This document shows, piece by piece, positions 36,072 to 46,300 of a stretch of 64,000 bases of DNA. The position numbers and the translations under genes were made by a program. This DNA comes from Anabaena sp. PCC 7108 (GTDB lineage Bacteria > Cyanobacteriota > Cyanobacteriia > Cyanobacteriales > Nostocaceae). The notes below the pieces were generated by a model, which worked only from the letters and a program-made list of their open reading frames with translations, did not search any database and was not told where the DNA came from. The stretch is from positions 5,650,553 to 5,714,552 of the forward strand of contig NZ_KB235896.1 of NCBI RefSeq assembly GCF_000332135.1, written 5' to 3'. Each line of letters opens with the position of its first letter. Position 1 is the first letter of the stretch.

Positions 36072-36767
36072 ATGATAAAAACAGTAATTATCGATGACCA
36101 TGAGTTGAGTAGATATGGTATCAATGTGTTACTTACGGCTGCTCATGATATCGAGATTTGTGGGGAAGCTGAAACAGCATCAGAAGGACTCAAACTAATA
36201 AAAACTTATACTCCACACATAGCTCTTGTTAATCTGCATCTTCAAGATGATAGTGGTATTGAAGTCGTAAAACAAATTAAGCAAGTATCATCAATCACTA
36301 AAATAGTGATTTTTAATGCTCAAGCTATGGAAGACTCTGTTAGAGAAGCTTTCGCAGCAGGTACAGATTCATATTGCACAAGGACGATAGCTAAAGAAAA
36401 GTTAGCAGAAGCTATTTATGTGACACACAAAGGAGGAAATTGGTTAGATTCTGCGATCGCTAAAATATTAATTCAAAATTTGCAACCTCAATCAGTAGTT
36501 GTGACTCCCAGCTTGAAAATAAAACGAGTTTGTCGGCAATATTCGCTTAGTTCTAGGGAATTGGAGATTTTGCAAATGATTGCTATTGGTGATAGAAACA
36601 ATCAAATTGCCAATAAACTTTTTTTGAGTGTGGGTACTGTGAGGTCTCATGTCCATCGTATTCTAACTAAACTCGATTGTCAAAACCGCGCTCAAGCTGC
36701 TACGAAAGCAATTGTAGAGGGACTGATAGATAGTGCTGAAATGGATCAAATCAGTTTAACGGCTTGA
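36072..36767 (+). CDS. NarL/LuxR-type response regulator lacking the phospho-acceptor Asp
   Basis: From ATG 36072 (AGGTG eight bases upstream) the product is 231 residues with an N-terminal receiver domain and a C-terminal LuxR helix-turn-helix (LSSRELEILQMIAIGDRNNQ, then VGTVRSHVHRIL). The receiver keeps the acidic pair D8-D9 but has N54 (ALVNLHLQ) where the phosphorylated Asp normally lies, N82 in place of the switch Thr/Ser, and R104 (YCTRTI) in place of the invariant Lys. It should therefore not be controlled by ordinary phosphorylation; such pseudo-receivers can be always on or bind another ligand. No histidine kinase is nearby. It is convergent with the next gene, three bases apart. Confidence 0.85.
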   Translation: MIKTVIIDDHELSRYGINVLLTAAHDIEICGEAETASEGLKLIKTYTPHIALVNLHLQDDSGIEVVKQIKQVSSITKIVIFNAQAMEDSVREAFAAGTDSYCTRTIAKEKLAEAIYVTHKGGNWLDSAIAKILIQNLQPQSVVVTPSLKIKRVCRQYSLSSRELEILQMIAIGDRNNQIANKLFLSVGTVRSHVHRILTKLDCQNRAQAATKAIVEGLIDSAEMDQISLTA

Positions 36768-36770
36768 TTT

Positions 36771-37409
36771 TTATTTTTGATTTAATTGATCTAGATAACG
36801 TTGTCGCTCGTCATTATTCACAACCCAAATCATACATCTGCCTTTCAATTGAGCTTTTTTGGCTCGACAAACACTCAGGTCAAAATCGTTCCATTTCATA
36901 ATTTGACGAGCAAATTCTCCGTCTTTTGACTTAGCCCAATTCAAAGTTTCTTGTTCTTCTACAGTCAAGCGAACTGGTTCTGTTAACCCTCTACCTTTCC
37001 AAATAAAAATTATATTACCAGCCAGCATAACGACACCAAACACACCAGATAATACCAGGGCAGCGGCTATTAAAGGACTAAAGACGGGTCTAGATTTTTT
37101 TTGCTCAGTTTTACTCAACAAGGTTGATGCTGCTTTAGCGATCGCACTTTTTTGTTGAACAATGGCTACACTTGATGCTTTATCGAGTTTGTCATCTATT
37201 TCTGTTGTCCAACCTTCGACTACTGTATTAAGTTTACCGGGAATGTCTTCCATTAAGACCTCAAATTTACCCAGGGAACTTAATACCAAAAACAATGGGT
37301 CTTTAGGATTGATACCAGAACGTCTCACTACATCGAGAACTTTTTGTTTAAAATGATCTGATTGTCCTGCTAATGTTGTATCTAAAGAAGCTTCTACAGA
37401 GGTGTTCAT
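36771..37409 (-). CDS. Single-pass membrane protein, DUF6753-like
   Basis: A 212-residue protein with a soluble helical N-terminal half (HFKQKVLDVVRRSGINPKDP then LFLVLSSLGKFEVLMEDIPG), one hydrophobic segment near residues 112-132 (PLIAAALVLSGVFGVVMLAG) and a C-terminal domain with two cysteines (DLSVCRAKKAQLKGRCMIWV). It resembles proteins found on cyanobacterial plasmids that I associate with DUF6753, though I cannot verify that. It is in the same direction as the ParA-like pair upstream, separated by a 299-bp gap that holds a MITE-like repeat, so membrane anchoring of a partition complex is possible but speculative. Confidence 0.6.
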   Translation of the reverse strand: MNTSVEASLDTTLAGQSDHFKQKVLDVVRRSGINPKDPLFLVLSSLGKFEVLMEDIPGKLNTVVEGWTTEIDDKLDKASSVAIVQQKSAIAKAASTLLSKTEQKKSRPVFSPLIAAALVLSGVFGVVMLAGNIIFIWKGRGLTEPVRLTVEEQETLNWAKSKDGEFARQIMKWNDFDLSVCRAKKAQLKGRCMIWVVNNDERQRYLDQLNQK

Positions 37410-37500
37410 AAGTTCATGTTCCTTTTTTTATGTTTCTTGATAGAGATGATATAGTAATCAAACCTGATTCCTATATGTCAGTTTTTTATTGTGCTGAAAT

Positions 37501-37587
37501 GGACAGAATTAATTACATATTGGTTATTTAGCAATTCTCTATCAGTCAAAAATTTTAGTCCAGATGTTTGTGTAATTAATTTTGTCC
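37501..37587. repeat. MITE-like element, copy 1
   Basis: GGACAGAATTAATTACA at the left and TGTAATTAATTTTGTCC at the right are inverted repeats (16 of 17 positions pair), spanning 87 bp with no coding content. The same left end and a related right end occur at 39674-39784. Confidence 0.75.
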
Positions 37588-37708
37588 GATTACTTATATG
37601 CAGCTTCATATTAATTGGGTGGAAATCCTAAAATTGTTCTAAATTATGATTTTTATACGCATAATTTTATTCCCACTTTTTCCTGATTTTGAATATTTAC
37701 AACAAAGC

Positions 37709-38515
37709 TTAAAAATCGCTATTTAATTGATTTTGTAAATCCACTGTTGATGTAATATTCAATAAACCCAATAATTCTCCAATATGTTTATTATTCTTAA
37801 TTTGCCCACTAAATTCTTCCATCCAATTAAAAACACGAGAACGGTTCATAGAATCTATTTCGTAATTTTGGAGGGCATAGTTATAAGGTGAATCCAGAGA
37901 TTCTAATAATTCATAAGTATCTCTCCATAACTTTCCCAAATATAATTCATTGTTTTCACTTGCTTGGATACGCTGTTGGATATCAGAACCATCATAGTAA
38001 GGAAATTCGTCACCAAAATACAGATTTTTGATAATGATGTAGTCTGCTTTATTTCCATAACAATTAAAAAGCTCTTGTAGATAATCTGTACAATCTCTCC
38101 GATAAGAAATTGGATGTACAAAGGTGATACGATAACTTAATTGTGCAATTGCATCCCACAGCATTACTTCTTCCGCAAATTTTCGGAATTCTTCAAAACT
38201 TTGTCCGGGTAAATCACTTAAAGCTACTTGCACATCAGAAAAACTCTCTAAATCAATTAATAATTGGTCTGCACCACCTTGGGTTAAGGGCAATTGAGCA
38301 ATAGGTAATAATAGCTGATAAGCATATAACTTATTGCGATTACCACTGTAATAAACTCTGAGATTTAGTTGTGATTCTAGATAAATCTCTATCAACAAAC
38401 GTGCTGTTGTTGACTTACCTACTCTAGCATCACCAACTGTCATTACTAGTCGTTTAGGATTGGGGATAATTCCTGGATTATTTTGGCTATGCGGCTTGAT
38501 CTGTGATGACTGCAT
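37709..38515 (-). CDS. ParA/MinD-like P-loop ATPase (second of a pair)
   Basis: A 268-residue P-loop protein of the ParA/MinD/CobQ superfamily. Its Walker A, TVGDARVGKSTTARL (G28 to S35), keeps the GKS but loses the signature lysine of the deviant KGGxxK motif (DARVGKS instead of DKGGVGKS). Segments GGADQLLIDLESFSDVQVAL and LSDLPGQSFEEF parallel GGADDLLIDLEKE and VDLPAQSGLFF of the gene upstream, showing that the two are paralogues. It overlaps that gene by 29 bp, so they are translated together. A partition or mobilisation-associated role (TraL/ParA-like) is likely; the changed P-loop suggests a specialised partner. Confidence 0.75.
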   Translation of the reverse strand: MQSSQIKPHSQNNPGIIPNPKRLVMTVGDARVGKSTTARLLIEIYLESQLNLRVYYSGNRNKLYAYQLLLPIAQLPLTQGGADQLLIDLESFSDVQVALSDLPGQSFEEFRKFAEEVMLWDAIAQLSYRITFVHPISYRRDCTDYLQELFNCYGNKADYIIIKNLYFGDEFPYYDGSDIQQRIQASENNELYLGKLWRDTYELLESLDSPYNYALQNYEIDSMNRSRVFNWMEEFSGQIKNNKHIGELLGLLNITSTVDLQNQLNSDF

Positions 38516-39362
38516 TTTCTTTTATCCCCAATAATTCATTAGCATTCAACACGCTTTGCTCAAATTCTTTCAACCAAGCTGAAACACGAGATTTAATGAC
38601 AATGTTGGCTTGTTTATCTTCTAAAACTTCACTAAAAGTCAAGTTCTTTTCATCAATATAGTCATAGGGTTTGAAAAACAAATCAGGCATTTTAATTTCT
38701 ACTGCACCAGCATCTAAAAGTTTAGTGCGAGTATCAGAACTGTCGTAGCGTTCAAACTTATCAGCTTCACCGTGAAATAGATTTTTTACAACTACATAAT
38801 CAACGCGATCGCCACAGTATTTGTGAAGAATTCGTAATATATTCACTGAGTCTTTTACCCTAGATAGTACACTCACCATTGTGACTCTGTATCCTAAGCC
38901 TTTGACGGCATCAAATACACCCAAGTCTTTCTCAAAATTCTCAAAAAACAGACCTGACTGGGCTGGTAAATCTACTAATACCAATGGGGGAAGTTCTTTT
39001 TCTAAGTCTATTAGTAAGTCATCTGCTCCACCTCTTGTAAAAATATCAAGTAGCTTGACTCCAGGTTGTGCTGAGTCGTAGTGTCTATACAATTGGGCAT
39101 TGCGATGATCTGAGTCATAAGCTAAATACTTTAACTGTTTGTTGATATATAAATGTAGCAATCCCCTTGCAAATGTGGATTTACCTACACCTCCTTTATC
39201 CCCTGTGATAATTACTATTCTTCCTGTTGGATCAGTTTTATTTTCTACTGTTTCAGTATTTGTTGTTACCTGTCGATTTTGTGTAGTATCTTCATTTGAT
39301 TGATTCTGTTCATTTTCATTCACATTTTCATTCACGGTGATTTTTTTCCTTTTTCTAGTCAT
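38487..39362 (-). CDS. ParA/MinD-like ATPase with deviant Walker A (first of a pair)
   Basis: A 291-residue ATPase with the deviant Walker A motif GDKGGVGKST at residues 54-63, including signature lysine K56. After an Asn/Gln/Glu-rich N-terminal extension the core continues with YLAYDSDHRNAQLYR (switch-like), GGADDLLIDLEK and VLVDLPAQSG (Walker B-like). These features place it among ParA/MinD-type ATPases that move DNA or protein cargo. Its 3' end overlaps its paralogue by 29 bp. No obvious ParB with centromere repeats lies next to it; the nearest DNA-binding candidate is the 367-residue protein at 32827-33930. Confidence 0.8.
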   Translation of the reverse strand: MTRKRKKITVNENVNENEQNQSNEDTTQNRQVTTNTETVENKTDPTGRIVIITGDKGGVGKSTFARGLLHLYINKQLKYLAYDSDHRNAQLYRHYDSAQPGVKLLDIFTRGGADDLLIDLEKELPPLVLVDLPAQSGLFFENFEKDLGVFDAVKGLGYRVTMVSVLSRVKDSVNILRILHKYCGDRVDYVVVKNLFHGEADKFERYDSSDTRTKLLDAGAVEIKMPDLFFKPYDYIDEKNLTFSEVLEDKQANIVIKSRVSAWLKEFEQSVLNANELLGIKENAVITDQAA

Positions 39363-39942
39363 AAATTAAGCAATGATTTGCTTCAATTTTGAAGATATTC
39401 TGGTAATCAAAGAGATAAACTGCAAACTGCCTTTTATCTGAGTTAAGTTATGATTAACTACCGTTGAATTTTATTTTCAATTTTTATTAAATGTGTCAGT
39501 TGTATTTTTACAGGTTATTGACTTATTTAAAAACCATCATTTGATGTAAAGTGGTAGGCTTTTTGATGTATTTCATTTTGATTGATTATTCCTAAATTCA
39601 ATTTCTACTCCAATCAGTGCTTCTGTGAAGTGCTGCATTAAATTTGAAGTCAGATAAATTTGGTTAAGTACTAGGACAGAATTAATTACACAATGTCATT
39701 GCGAATGGAACGCAGTGGAATGACGCAATCGCAAGGGCTGGGATTGCTTCGCTTCGCTCGCAATGACTGTAAATATTTTTGTCCAATTACTTAAAACTTG
39801 TCTTGATCTCGTTGATTGACGTAGTTCTTTTGTCTGCGCTTTCCATTCCAGCTTTACTCGCGCAAAAAATGCGAAGATAAGCTAAGTTGGCTACTACGGT
39901 TTTCTGTTATATTTCCTGGATGGAAGGGATGAAAAAACGAGC
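39363..39942. other. Intergenic region before the defence island, with MITE-like element
   Basis: Apart from the MITE-like element at 39674-39784 the region is AT-rich. It separates the minus-strand ParA pair from the plus-strand helicase gene and must hold promoters for both, but none can be assigned confidently. A GGAAGGGATG sequence upstream of ATG 39943 could serve as the ribosome binding site. Confidence 0.5.
39674..39784. repeat. MITE-like element, copy 2
   Basis: It begins with the same GGACAGAATTAATTACA as copy 1 and ends TGTAAATATTTTTGTCC. The interior is a different palindromic sequence (GTCATTGCGAATGGAACGC to CGCTCGCAATGAC) widespread in cyanobacteria. The two copies bracket the ParA-like pair. 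Confidence 0.75.
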
Positions 39943-42900
39943 ATGACAAACTTGCTGGCTGGAACAGAAGTCCAAGCGCGAAATATGCGCTGGGAAGTGG
40001 TTAGCACTACCCAATTAGGACAACAAACTCTCTACCGTCTGCGGTGCTTGGAGGGAGAATTACGAGGTAGTGAATTTGATATTCTCTATCCTTTTGAATC
40101 TGTAGAGCCAGTAATTCGTGATTTGCGTCCAGATCGTGCCGCCCCTTTACGTAATTGGTTAGTTTATCATCAAGCATTTTTGTTGGAACAAGCACTGGGA
40201 TCTGATGTCTTACTTGCAGTTCAGCCTGGTCGTCTTTGCCTTGAACCTTATCAACTCGTTCCCGTACTGCGGGCAATTAAGATGAGTCGAGTGCGGTTGT
40301 TATTGGCAGATGGGGTAGGTTTAGGGAAAACCGTTCAAGCAGGTTTAATTATTACTGAGTTGATGGCGCGGCGAGTAGCGCACCGGATTTTAATTGTCTG
40401 TCCAGCTGGTCCACTATTAGAACAGTGGAAGTTAGAAATGGCAGAACGGTTTGGTTTACGGCTGGATGAGGTAAATCGAGCTTCTTTAGAAGAAATTAGG
40501 CGCAGTACAGAGTTAGGTGCTAATCCTTTTGACCATATTCCCCTGGGTATTGGTTCTATTGATTTTCTGAAACAGGAAAAGATCGTTGATTTATTGGAGA
40601 GGGCTAGTTATGACATGGTGGTGCTAGATGAAGCCCATCACTGTATGGATTTGGGTGCTATTGAAGATAAGGAAGATTCTCAACGTCGCCGACTCGCACA
40701 GGCTTTAGCGCGTCGTTGTGATTCTCTGTTGTTACTTACTGCTACTCCCCATGATGGCAATGATCGCTCGTTTGCTTCTCTGTGTGAACTGCTTGACCTT
40801 TCCTTAGTTGATGGTAGAGGAAATTTAAGGGGCGATCGCTATCGTTCTCATGTTGTCCGTCGTCTCAAATCCCACATCCCCAACCGCTTTAAAAACAGGA
40901 TTGTTGAACCAAAACCCGTAATTGCTGACGCTATAGAACACCCAAATTATATAGCTTTACAACAGGGTCTTTTAGAATTATTAGCCCCTGAATTACGTAG
41001 AGCTTTTCAGAAAAAACGCTACAGTGATGTTTTGGCTTTTCTGGCATTACTCAAGCGCAGTGTCTCCACAGTAGCAGCCTGTAAATCTACCTTAACCGTC
41101 GTAGCTGAGAGATTTCAACAATTACTGACAGAAGGTTCAGAAACCCAAGAAAGCCGTCGGCAAAGATTGCGGACATTACGGGAATACTACCGCAAATTAG
41201 AACGTTTTGGCGCTGTTAGTTTTGAAGAAGAAGAGGAGCAATCAGCCCTAGAAGCCGAAGAATTAGCCCAACAACTAGCAGATTTACAGCGGGAGGTACG
41301 TTCAGAATCATACTCTCTCTCCCGTATTTCTGACTTCGTAGCAGCCTTGGATAACTTGGTAGACTTAGCTGAAGCTGCTATCATCCAAGATCCAAAGTTA
41401 CAACAATTAGTTCAGGAAGTGCAGGAAATTCGCTCACGCATTCCCCAAGAAAACGTACTAATTTATACAGAATATACTACAAGTCAACGAGCCGCCTTAA
41501 TAGAATTACAAAAAGCAAATATTGGTGAAGTGCTAACTCTGAGTGGTAATGATAGTGATAAAGTCCGATTAGAAATTACTGATCGTTTCCGTACAGAAAA
41601 TGATTTAGTGCTAGTTAGTACAGACACAGCCGCCGAAGGTTTAAACCTCCAACAACGCTGTCATCACTTGATACATTTAGAATTACCCTTTAATCCTAAT
41701 CGTTTAGAACAGCGTAATGGACGTATTGACCGTTATGGACAAGAATTTGACCCAGTAGTGCGTTACTTATTTCTGCGCGGTACTTTTGAAGAACGGATTT
41801 TACTCCGATTAATTGCTAAGTATGAACGCCAAAGAGCTAGTTTAACCTTTGTTCCCAATACATTGGGAGTAACTACTTCTACTGATGCTTCAACAGCGCG
41901 GTTATTACAAGGATTGATGGCAGAAGACCAAAAACTATTTGCCGAAGATACACCGCTATTAGTAGATTTTACCACTGCTGATGAAAATGCAGGTACAGAT
42001 ACAGCAACTAGAGAACTGCTAGAAGAAATAGACCGTTCTCTCAAAGGGTTTCAGCAAGCAGCACGCACTCATACCTGGTTGGGAGATTTGGGGATGAATG
42101 CCCAAAAACGCTGGTTAACAGAAGCTGATGCCGCCAAAGCCAAAGGCGATCGCACTCTTGCGGTAGACTTAATTAGTTTTGTTCGTGATGCTGTTCTCCT
42201 AGATGGGGGGGACTTTCGCCCAACTCCACACCCAGAAATTTTTACAGTTATACTTCCTACAAATTGGAGTTATGGACTAGACGAATTACCCGGTTATGAT
42301 GCTAATACTCGTTGTTTACGCCTCACGACTAATTTAGATATTACCCGTGATGACCAGAATCGCACTGTAGGCTTTTTAGGTCGCGCCCATCCCCTAGTCA
42401 GACGTGCTTTAGATCGTGTCCGTAATTTATCCTTTGGTGGTGCTGACCGCCATAGTCAGGATACCCGTGCTAGTGTGGTTAAAGCTGATGTTCCTAACCC
42501 AACCTTACTATTTACCTTTTTGGGACGGGTGGCCAGTCGTGCTGGGTCAGAATTTGAGCAAGTGTTGGCTGTGAAAGTTATATCTGACGGCCAAACAGAA
42601 TTTTATGATCAAGCTGACCAATGGCTATTCTTGGCAGACCCAAAACGGGCGGTCAAAACTACAGATATTTGGCAAAATTACTTTCAACAGGGATGGGAAA
42701 CTGCCAAAAATCAAGGACAACAGATAGCAGAAAATAATTGGCAATCTATCGCTGCTAAATTGATTCAAGAACGCACCTACGAATTAGAAACAGAGAAATT
42801 GCGTCAAACTGAATGGTTGCAACAACGCTGTCAAGAAATTACTGGATTACAAGAGGAAACCGGAGTACAACTGAGTTTATTAGACACTCCAGATCAAAAC

Positions 42901-43131
42901 GGGCAAACTTTAGTACCATCGGCAGCACCACCAGCTTGGATGACAGAAACCGAACCTGTAAAACGGTTAGCGGTATTTGCTAAAGATAGTAATCAACCGA
43001 TGAAACTGCGAAGTGAAGCCGATGGAGGACTAAGAATTTATCATCAAAGATTAGCAATATTAGAGTCAAAATTAGCACTGTCTACACCAGAAATTATCCC
43101 ATTAGGGGTATTGATGTTAATACCTGATTAG
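39943..43131 (+). CDS. DISARM DrmD-like SNF2/RapA-type helicase
   Basis: A 1062-residue SF2 helicase of the SNF2/RapA kind. Motifs: LLLADGVGLGKTVQAG (Walker A, G126 to T130), VVLDEAHHC (DEAH at 229-232), LLLTATPHDG (motif III), and RNGRIDRYGQ (motif VI, from 591). The N-terminus has a small beta-rich domain (GTEVQARNMRWEVVSTTQLG). This layout matches DrmD, the class 1 DISARM helicase, and general DNA-translocating helicases of restriction-like systems. It is the first plus-strand gene of a defence locus with a large adenine methyltransferase and a DUF1998 helicase. The gene and the methyltransferase are separated by a heptamer repeat tract. Confidence 0.8.
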   Translation: MTNLLAGTEVQARNMRWEVVSTTQLGQQTLYRLRCLEGELRGSEFDILYPFESVEPVIRDLRPDRAAPLRNWLVYHQAFLLEQALGSDVLLAVQPGRLCLEPYQLVPVLRAIKMSRVRLLLADGVGLGKTVQAGLIITELMARRVAHRILIVCPAGPLLEQWKLEMAERFGLRLDEVNRASLEEIRRSTELGANPFDHIPLGIGSIDFLKQEKIVDLLERASYDMVVLDEAHHCMDLGAIEDKEDSQRRRLAQALARRCDSLLLLTATPHDGNDRSFASLCELLDLSLVDGRGNLRGDRYRSHVVRRLKSHIPNRFKNRIVEPKPVIADAIEHPNYIALQQGLLELLAPELRRAFQKKRYSDVLAFLALLKRSVSTVAACKSTLTVVAERFQQLLTEGSETQESRRQRLRTLREYYRKLERFGAVSFEEEEEQSALEAEELAQQLADLQREVRSESYSLSRISDFVAALDNLVDLAEAAIIQDPKLQQLVQEVQEIRSRIPQENVLIYTEYTTSQRAALIELQKANIGEVLTLSGNDSDKVRLEITDRFRTENDLVLVSTDTAAEGLNLQQRCHHLIHLELPFNPNRLEQRNGRIDRYGQEFDPVVRYLFLRGTFEERILLRLIAKYERQRASLTFVPNTLGVTTSTDASTARLLQGLMAEDQKLFAEDTPLLVDFTTADENAGTDTATRELLEEIDRSLKGFQQAARTHTWLGDLGMNAQKRWLTEADAAKAKGDRTLAVDLISFVRDAVLLDGGDFRPTPHPEIFTVILPTNWSYGLDELPGYDANTRCLRLTTNLDITRDDQNRTVGFLGRAHPLVRRALDRVRNLSFGGADRHSQDTRASVVKADVPNPTLLFTFLGRVASRAGSEFEQVLAVKVISDGQTEFYDQADQWLFLADPKRAVKTTDIWQNYFQQGWETAKNQGQQIAENNWQSIAAKLIQERTYELETEKLRQTEWLQQRCQEITGLQEETGVQLSLLDTPDQNGQTLVPSAAPPAWMTETEPVKRLAVFAKDSNQPMKLRSEADGGLRIYHQRLAILESKLALSTPEIIPLGVLMLIPD

Positions 43132-43231
43132 GCTTTGGAGTAGAAGTCAGAAGTCAGTTAGTTAGTTAGTTAGTTAGTAGGGGTTTAGCAATGCTAAACC
43201 CTTACAACAGAAAACCGCCAGGGAATTTATT

Positions 43232-43300
43232 CCCTGCACCCTGCACCCTGCACCCTGCACCCTGCACCCTGCACCCTGCACCCTGCACCCTGCACCCTGC
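43232..43300 (+). repeat. Heptanucleotide tandem repeat CCCTGCA (about 10 copies)
   Basis: Exactly 69 bp of CCCTGCA units (nine full plus CCCTGC) lie 17 bp before the methyltransferase start codon. A (GTTA)n-like run at 43158-43180 precedes it. Heptamer arrays of this type are a hallmark of heterocystous cyanobacteria. Confidence 0.95.
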
Positions 43301-43317
43301 TCAACACGACATAACAC

Positions 43318-46300
43318 ATGGCACTTGAATTTCTCCAACACTGTACTTTTACTGGCCCAGCACTACCAGAACCCTTTGTTAGATTTGAGTTAGAGAAAGA
43401 ACTAACTAAAGCTAAACTTTTACCTAAAAATACGGGTAAAGAAGGGGAAACACTGCAAACAACTTGGCAGACATATTGCCGTAAATTGCGGGAATTGGCG
43501 ACTAGAGGTGGTGCAGTGCGGGTGAGAAATCATGTAATTTCACCCTTGCTGAAGTTGTTGGAATATGACCACATTGAATCAGCAGGGGAAGTTTCAACCC
43601 GTGAAGGATTAGAGTCTGGAGGTGAAGTATTAGTCACAGCGGATGGAAAAACCAAGTTACGGGTTTGGTGTACTGACTTTGAAATTGATTTAGATGCCCC
43701 AGCACGGAGGGGTAGTGCTTATCGTTATAGTCATTTACGCAGCGCCCAGCGGGTTTTACTCACCTGTGGCGAACGGTTGGGATTATTGACAAACGGTGTA
43801 GAATTACGGTTGTTGATTTCTGATCCAGCACGGCCAGATTCTCAAATTACCATTGCTATTGACCCCTATTGGAAGCGTAACCGCAATTTACCTGATTCTT
43901 TTTTGCTGTTGTTAGCTTTAGCATCTCCTAGCGGGGTAAAAGCGTTACCAGATTTGGTGGAAAAAGCGCGGTTACAACAAGCGCGGGTAACAAAGGAACT
44001 GCGAGTACAGGCGCGGCGTGCAGTTGAAAGCTTTATACAAGAGATTTTAGATCATCCAGCAAACCAAGGATCTTTGGAGGATACTGAAAGTTGGGAGGGG
44101 TTAGCGAAGCAGCTATGGAAAGAGGGGTTAATTATTATTTACCGACTGCTGTTTATCTTGAAACTAGAAACTAGCGACAATACAGCACAGGCGTTTAGTT
44201 TTGCTTCCACAAGTTTATGGCGGAATAGTTTTTCTCCCAGTACAGCCTTAGCGAGTTATGCCAGAAATGTCTTAGATGATGGTTGGGAAACAGGAAGTTT
44301 GCTAGAATCTGGAATGCGATCGCTCTTTAAAATGTTTGCAGAAGGACTTTCTTGCAGCGAATTATCTGTAAAACCCTTGGGTGGCGCATTGTTTGGCGTT
44401 GATAGTACACCCATTTTATCTAGTTTAACTTGGGGAGAGAGAGCGATTGCTCATTTATTAGACCAGTTATTATGGACAACAGCCCAACGCGGTACAAAAA
44501 CACGGGAACGGGTACATTATGGACCTTTAAACGTGGAAGATTTAGGGCGAGTTTATGAAGCATTATTAGAATTAGAACCAGGAATTACTACAGAACCAAT
44601 GTGTCGTTTACGGCGACAAAAACTAGAAGTAGTATTACCCATTTCTCAAGGTGAAAAATATCGCCCAGTTCGTAGTGAAGACTTCACTCCTCAAGACATA
44701 GAAGAAGACGACGAAGAAATAGAAAACGAAGAGGAAGAAGAAACACCAAAACGCGGTAAAAAAACTAAAGTTGAATGGATAGAAGAAATTCCCCCTAACC
44801 GTTTTTATTTGCGCGTAGGTTTAGGCAGAAAAGCCAGTGGTTCTTATTATACACCTCATTCTTTTGTGCGGTTTTTAGTTAAAGAAACTCTAGAACCGCA
44901 AATTAATGAACGTTCCCCCCAACAAGATCCCAAACCTGGAGAAATTCTCAAATTAAAAGTATTAGATCCTTCAATGGGAAGCGGACACTTTTTAGTAGAA
45001 GCTTGTCGGTTTTTAGGTGATAAATTATATGAAGCTTGTCGTTTGTGTGATGAGTTAGCAAACGAGGCAGAAAAACAAGCAGAACAAGCAAAATTCAACA
45101 ATGATTTAGAGACGTTTACAAAAATGTCTCTCCTGTCCAAAAATTACCGTCAAAGAGTAATTGATTTACCAGATACGGATGATAAATTAGTTAAATATCT
45201 ACCTTCATCTGCACCGGAGGGGGAAGAATCTGGTTATTCTCAAGATGAAGCAAAAGCCATCTGTCGGCGGTTGGTAGCAGTGCATTGTCTTTATGGTGTA
45301 GATAAGAATCCATTAGCAGTAGAATTGGCTAAATTATCCCTCTGGTTAGAATCTCATGCTGAAGGTTTACCTTTAACATTTTTAGATCATCGGTTGGTAG
45401 TGGGAGATTCCCTCACTGGTCCATTTTTTGAGCATTTATTGAAAGAACCGGGGACACAACATGATGTCCAAAAACTGCTTTGGCAAAATGTCAATCAGCA
45501 GTTTAAACAAGCAATCAATGAAGCATTAAAACACATTCGAGATTTAGAAGCCACTATTGGTATTGATATTTCTGATTTAATATTTAAACAAGCAGCCAAG
45601 CAAAAATTAGATATTGCTTTAGCACCCTTTAAAATCGTTGCGGCGGCTTGGGCTGGCGGGGTAATGTTGGGTGATAAAAGTGGCAATGTTGATTATTCTA
45701 ATTTAGTCAATATTGTGGGAACAACGGGAGACTTACCGGAAGATTTAGCGGATAAACCTAAGTTATTAGAAATGATTGCACGGGGTTTGGGTGTGGAGAG
45801 TGTCCCCTCAAAGCGTGAGGATTTATTGGCGGTTTTAGTATCTGGTAAATGTGTGTCGGCTTTTCCTTATGATTTGGCTTTTGCTGAGGTATTTTATCCC
45901 ACTGGGAGTTTAGATAATCGTCGCGGTTTTGATGCGGTTTTAGGCAATCCACCTTGGGATAGAATGTTACCAGCAGATAAAGAATTTTTTGCTGCTTATG
46001 ATTTTAATATTTTAGAAGCACCCACAAAGCGAGAACGTACAGAAATAGAAAAACGACTTTTGAATGATCCTGAAATTGCAGCTAAACATAATGTTTATAT
46101 TGGAGAATTTCGCAGTACAGAGAAATTGCTTAAAACAATTTATGAATATCAAATTGCGATTATTGACGGTGACAAAACTATTGGTAAACAAGACGCATTT
46201 CGAGCTTTTATGGAACGGAATGCTAAAATACTTGCTTCTTCCGGTTTAACTGGTGTTGTTGTTCCTTCAGCTTTTCATGCTAATGAAGGTGCTACTGGTG

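Noticed and set aside
43232..43300. CCCTGCA run as a CRISPR or coding repeat
   Set aside because: It is a simple perfect heptamer array between genes, typical of Nostocales.
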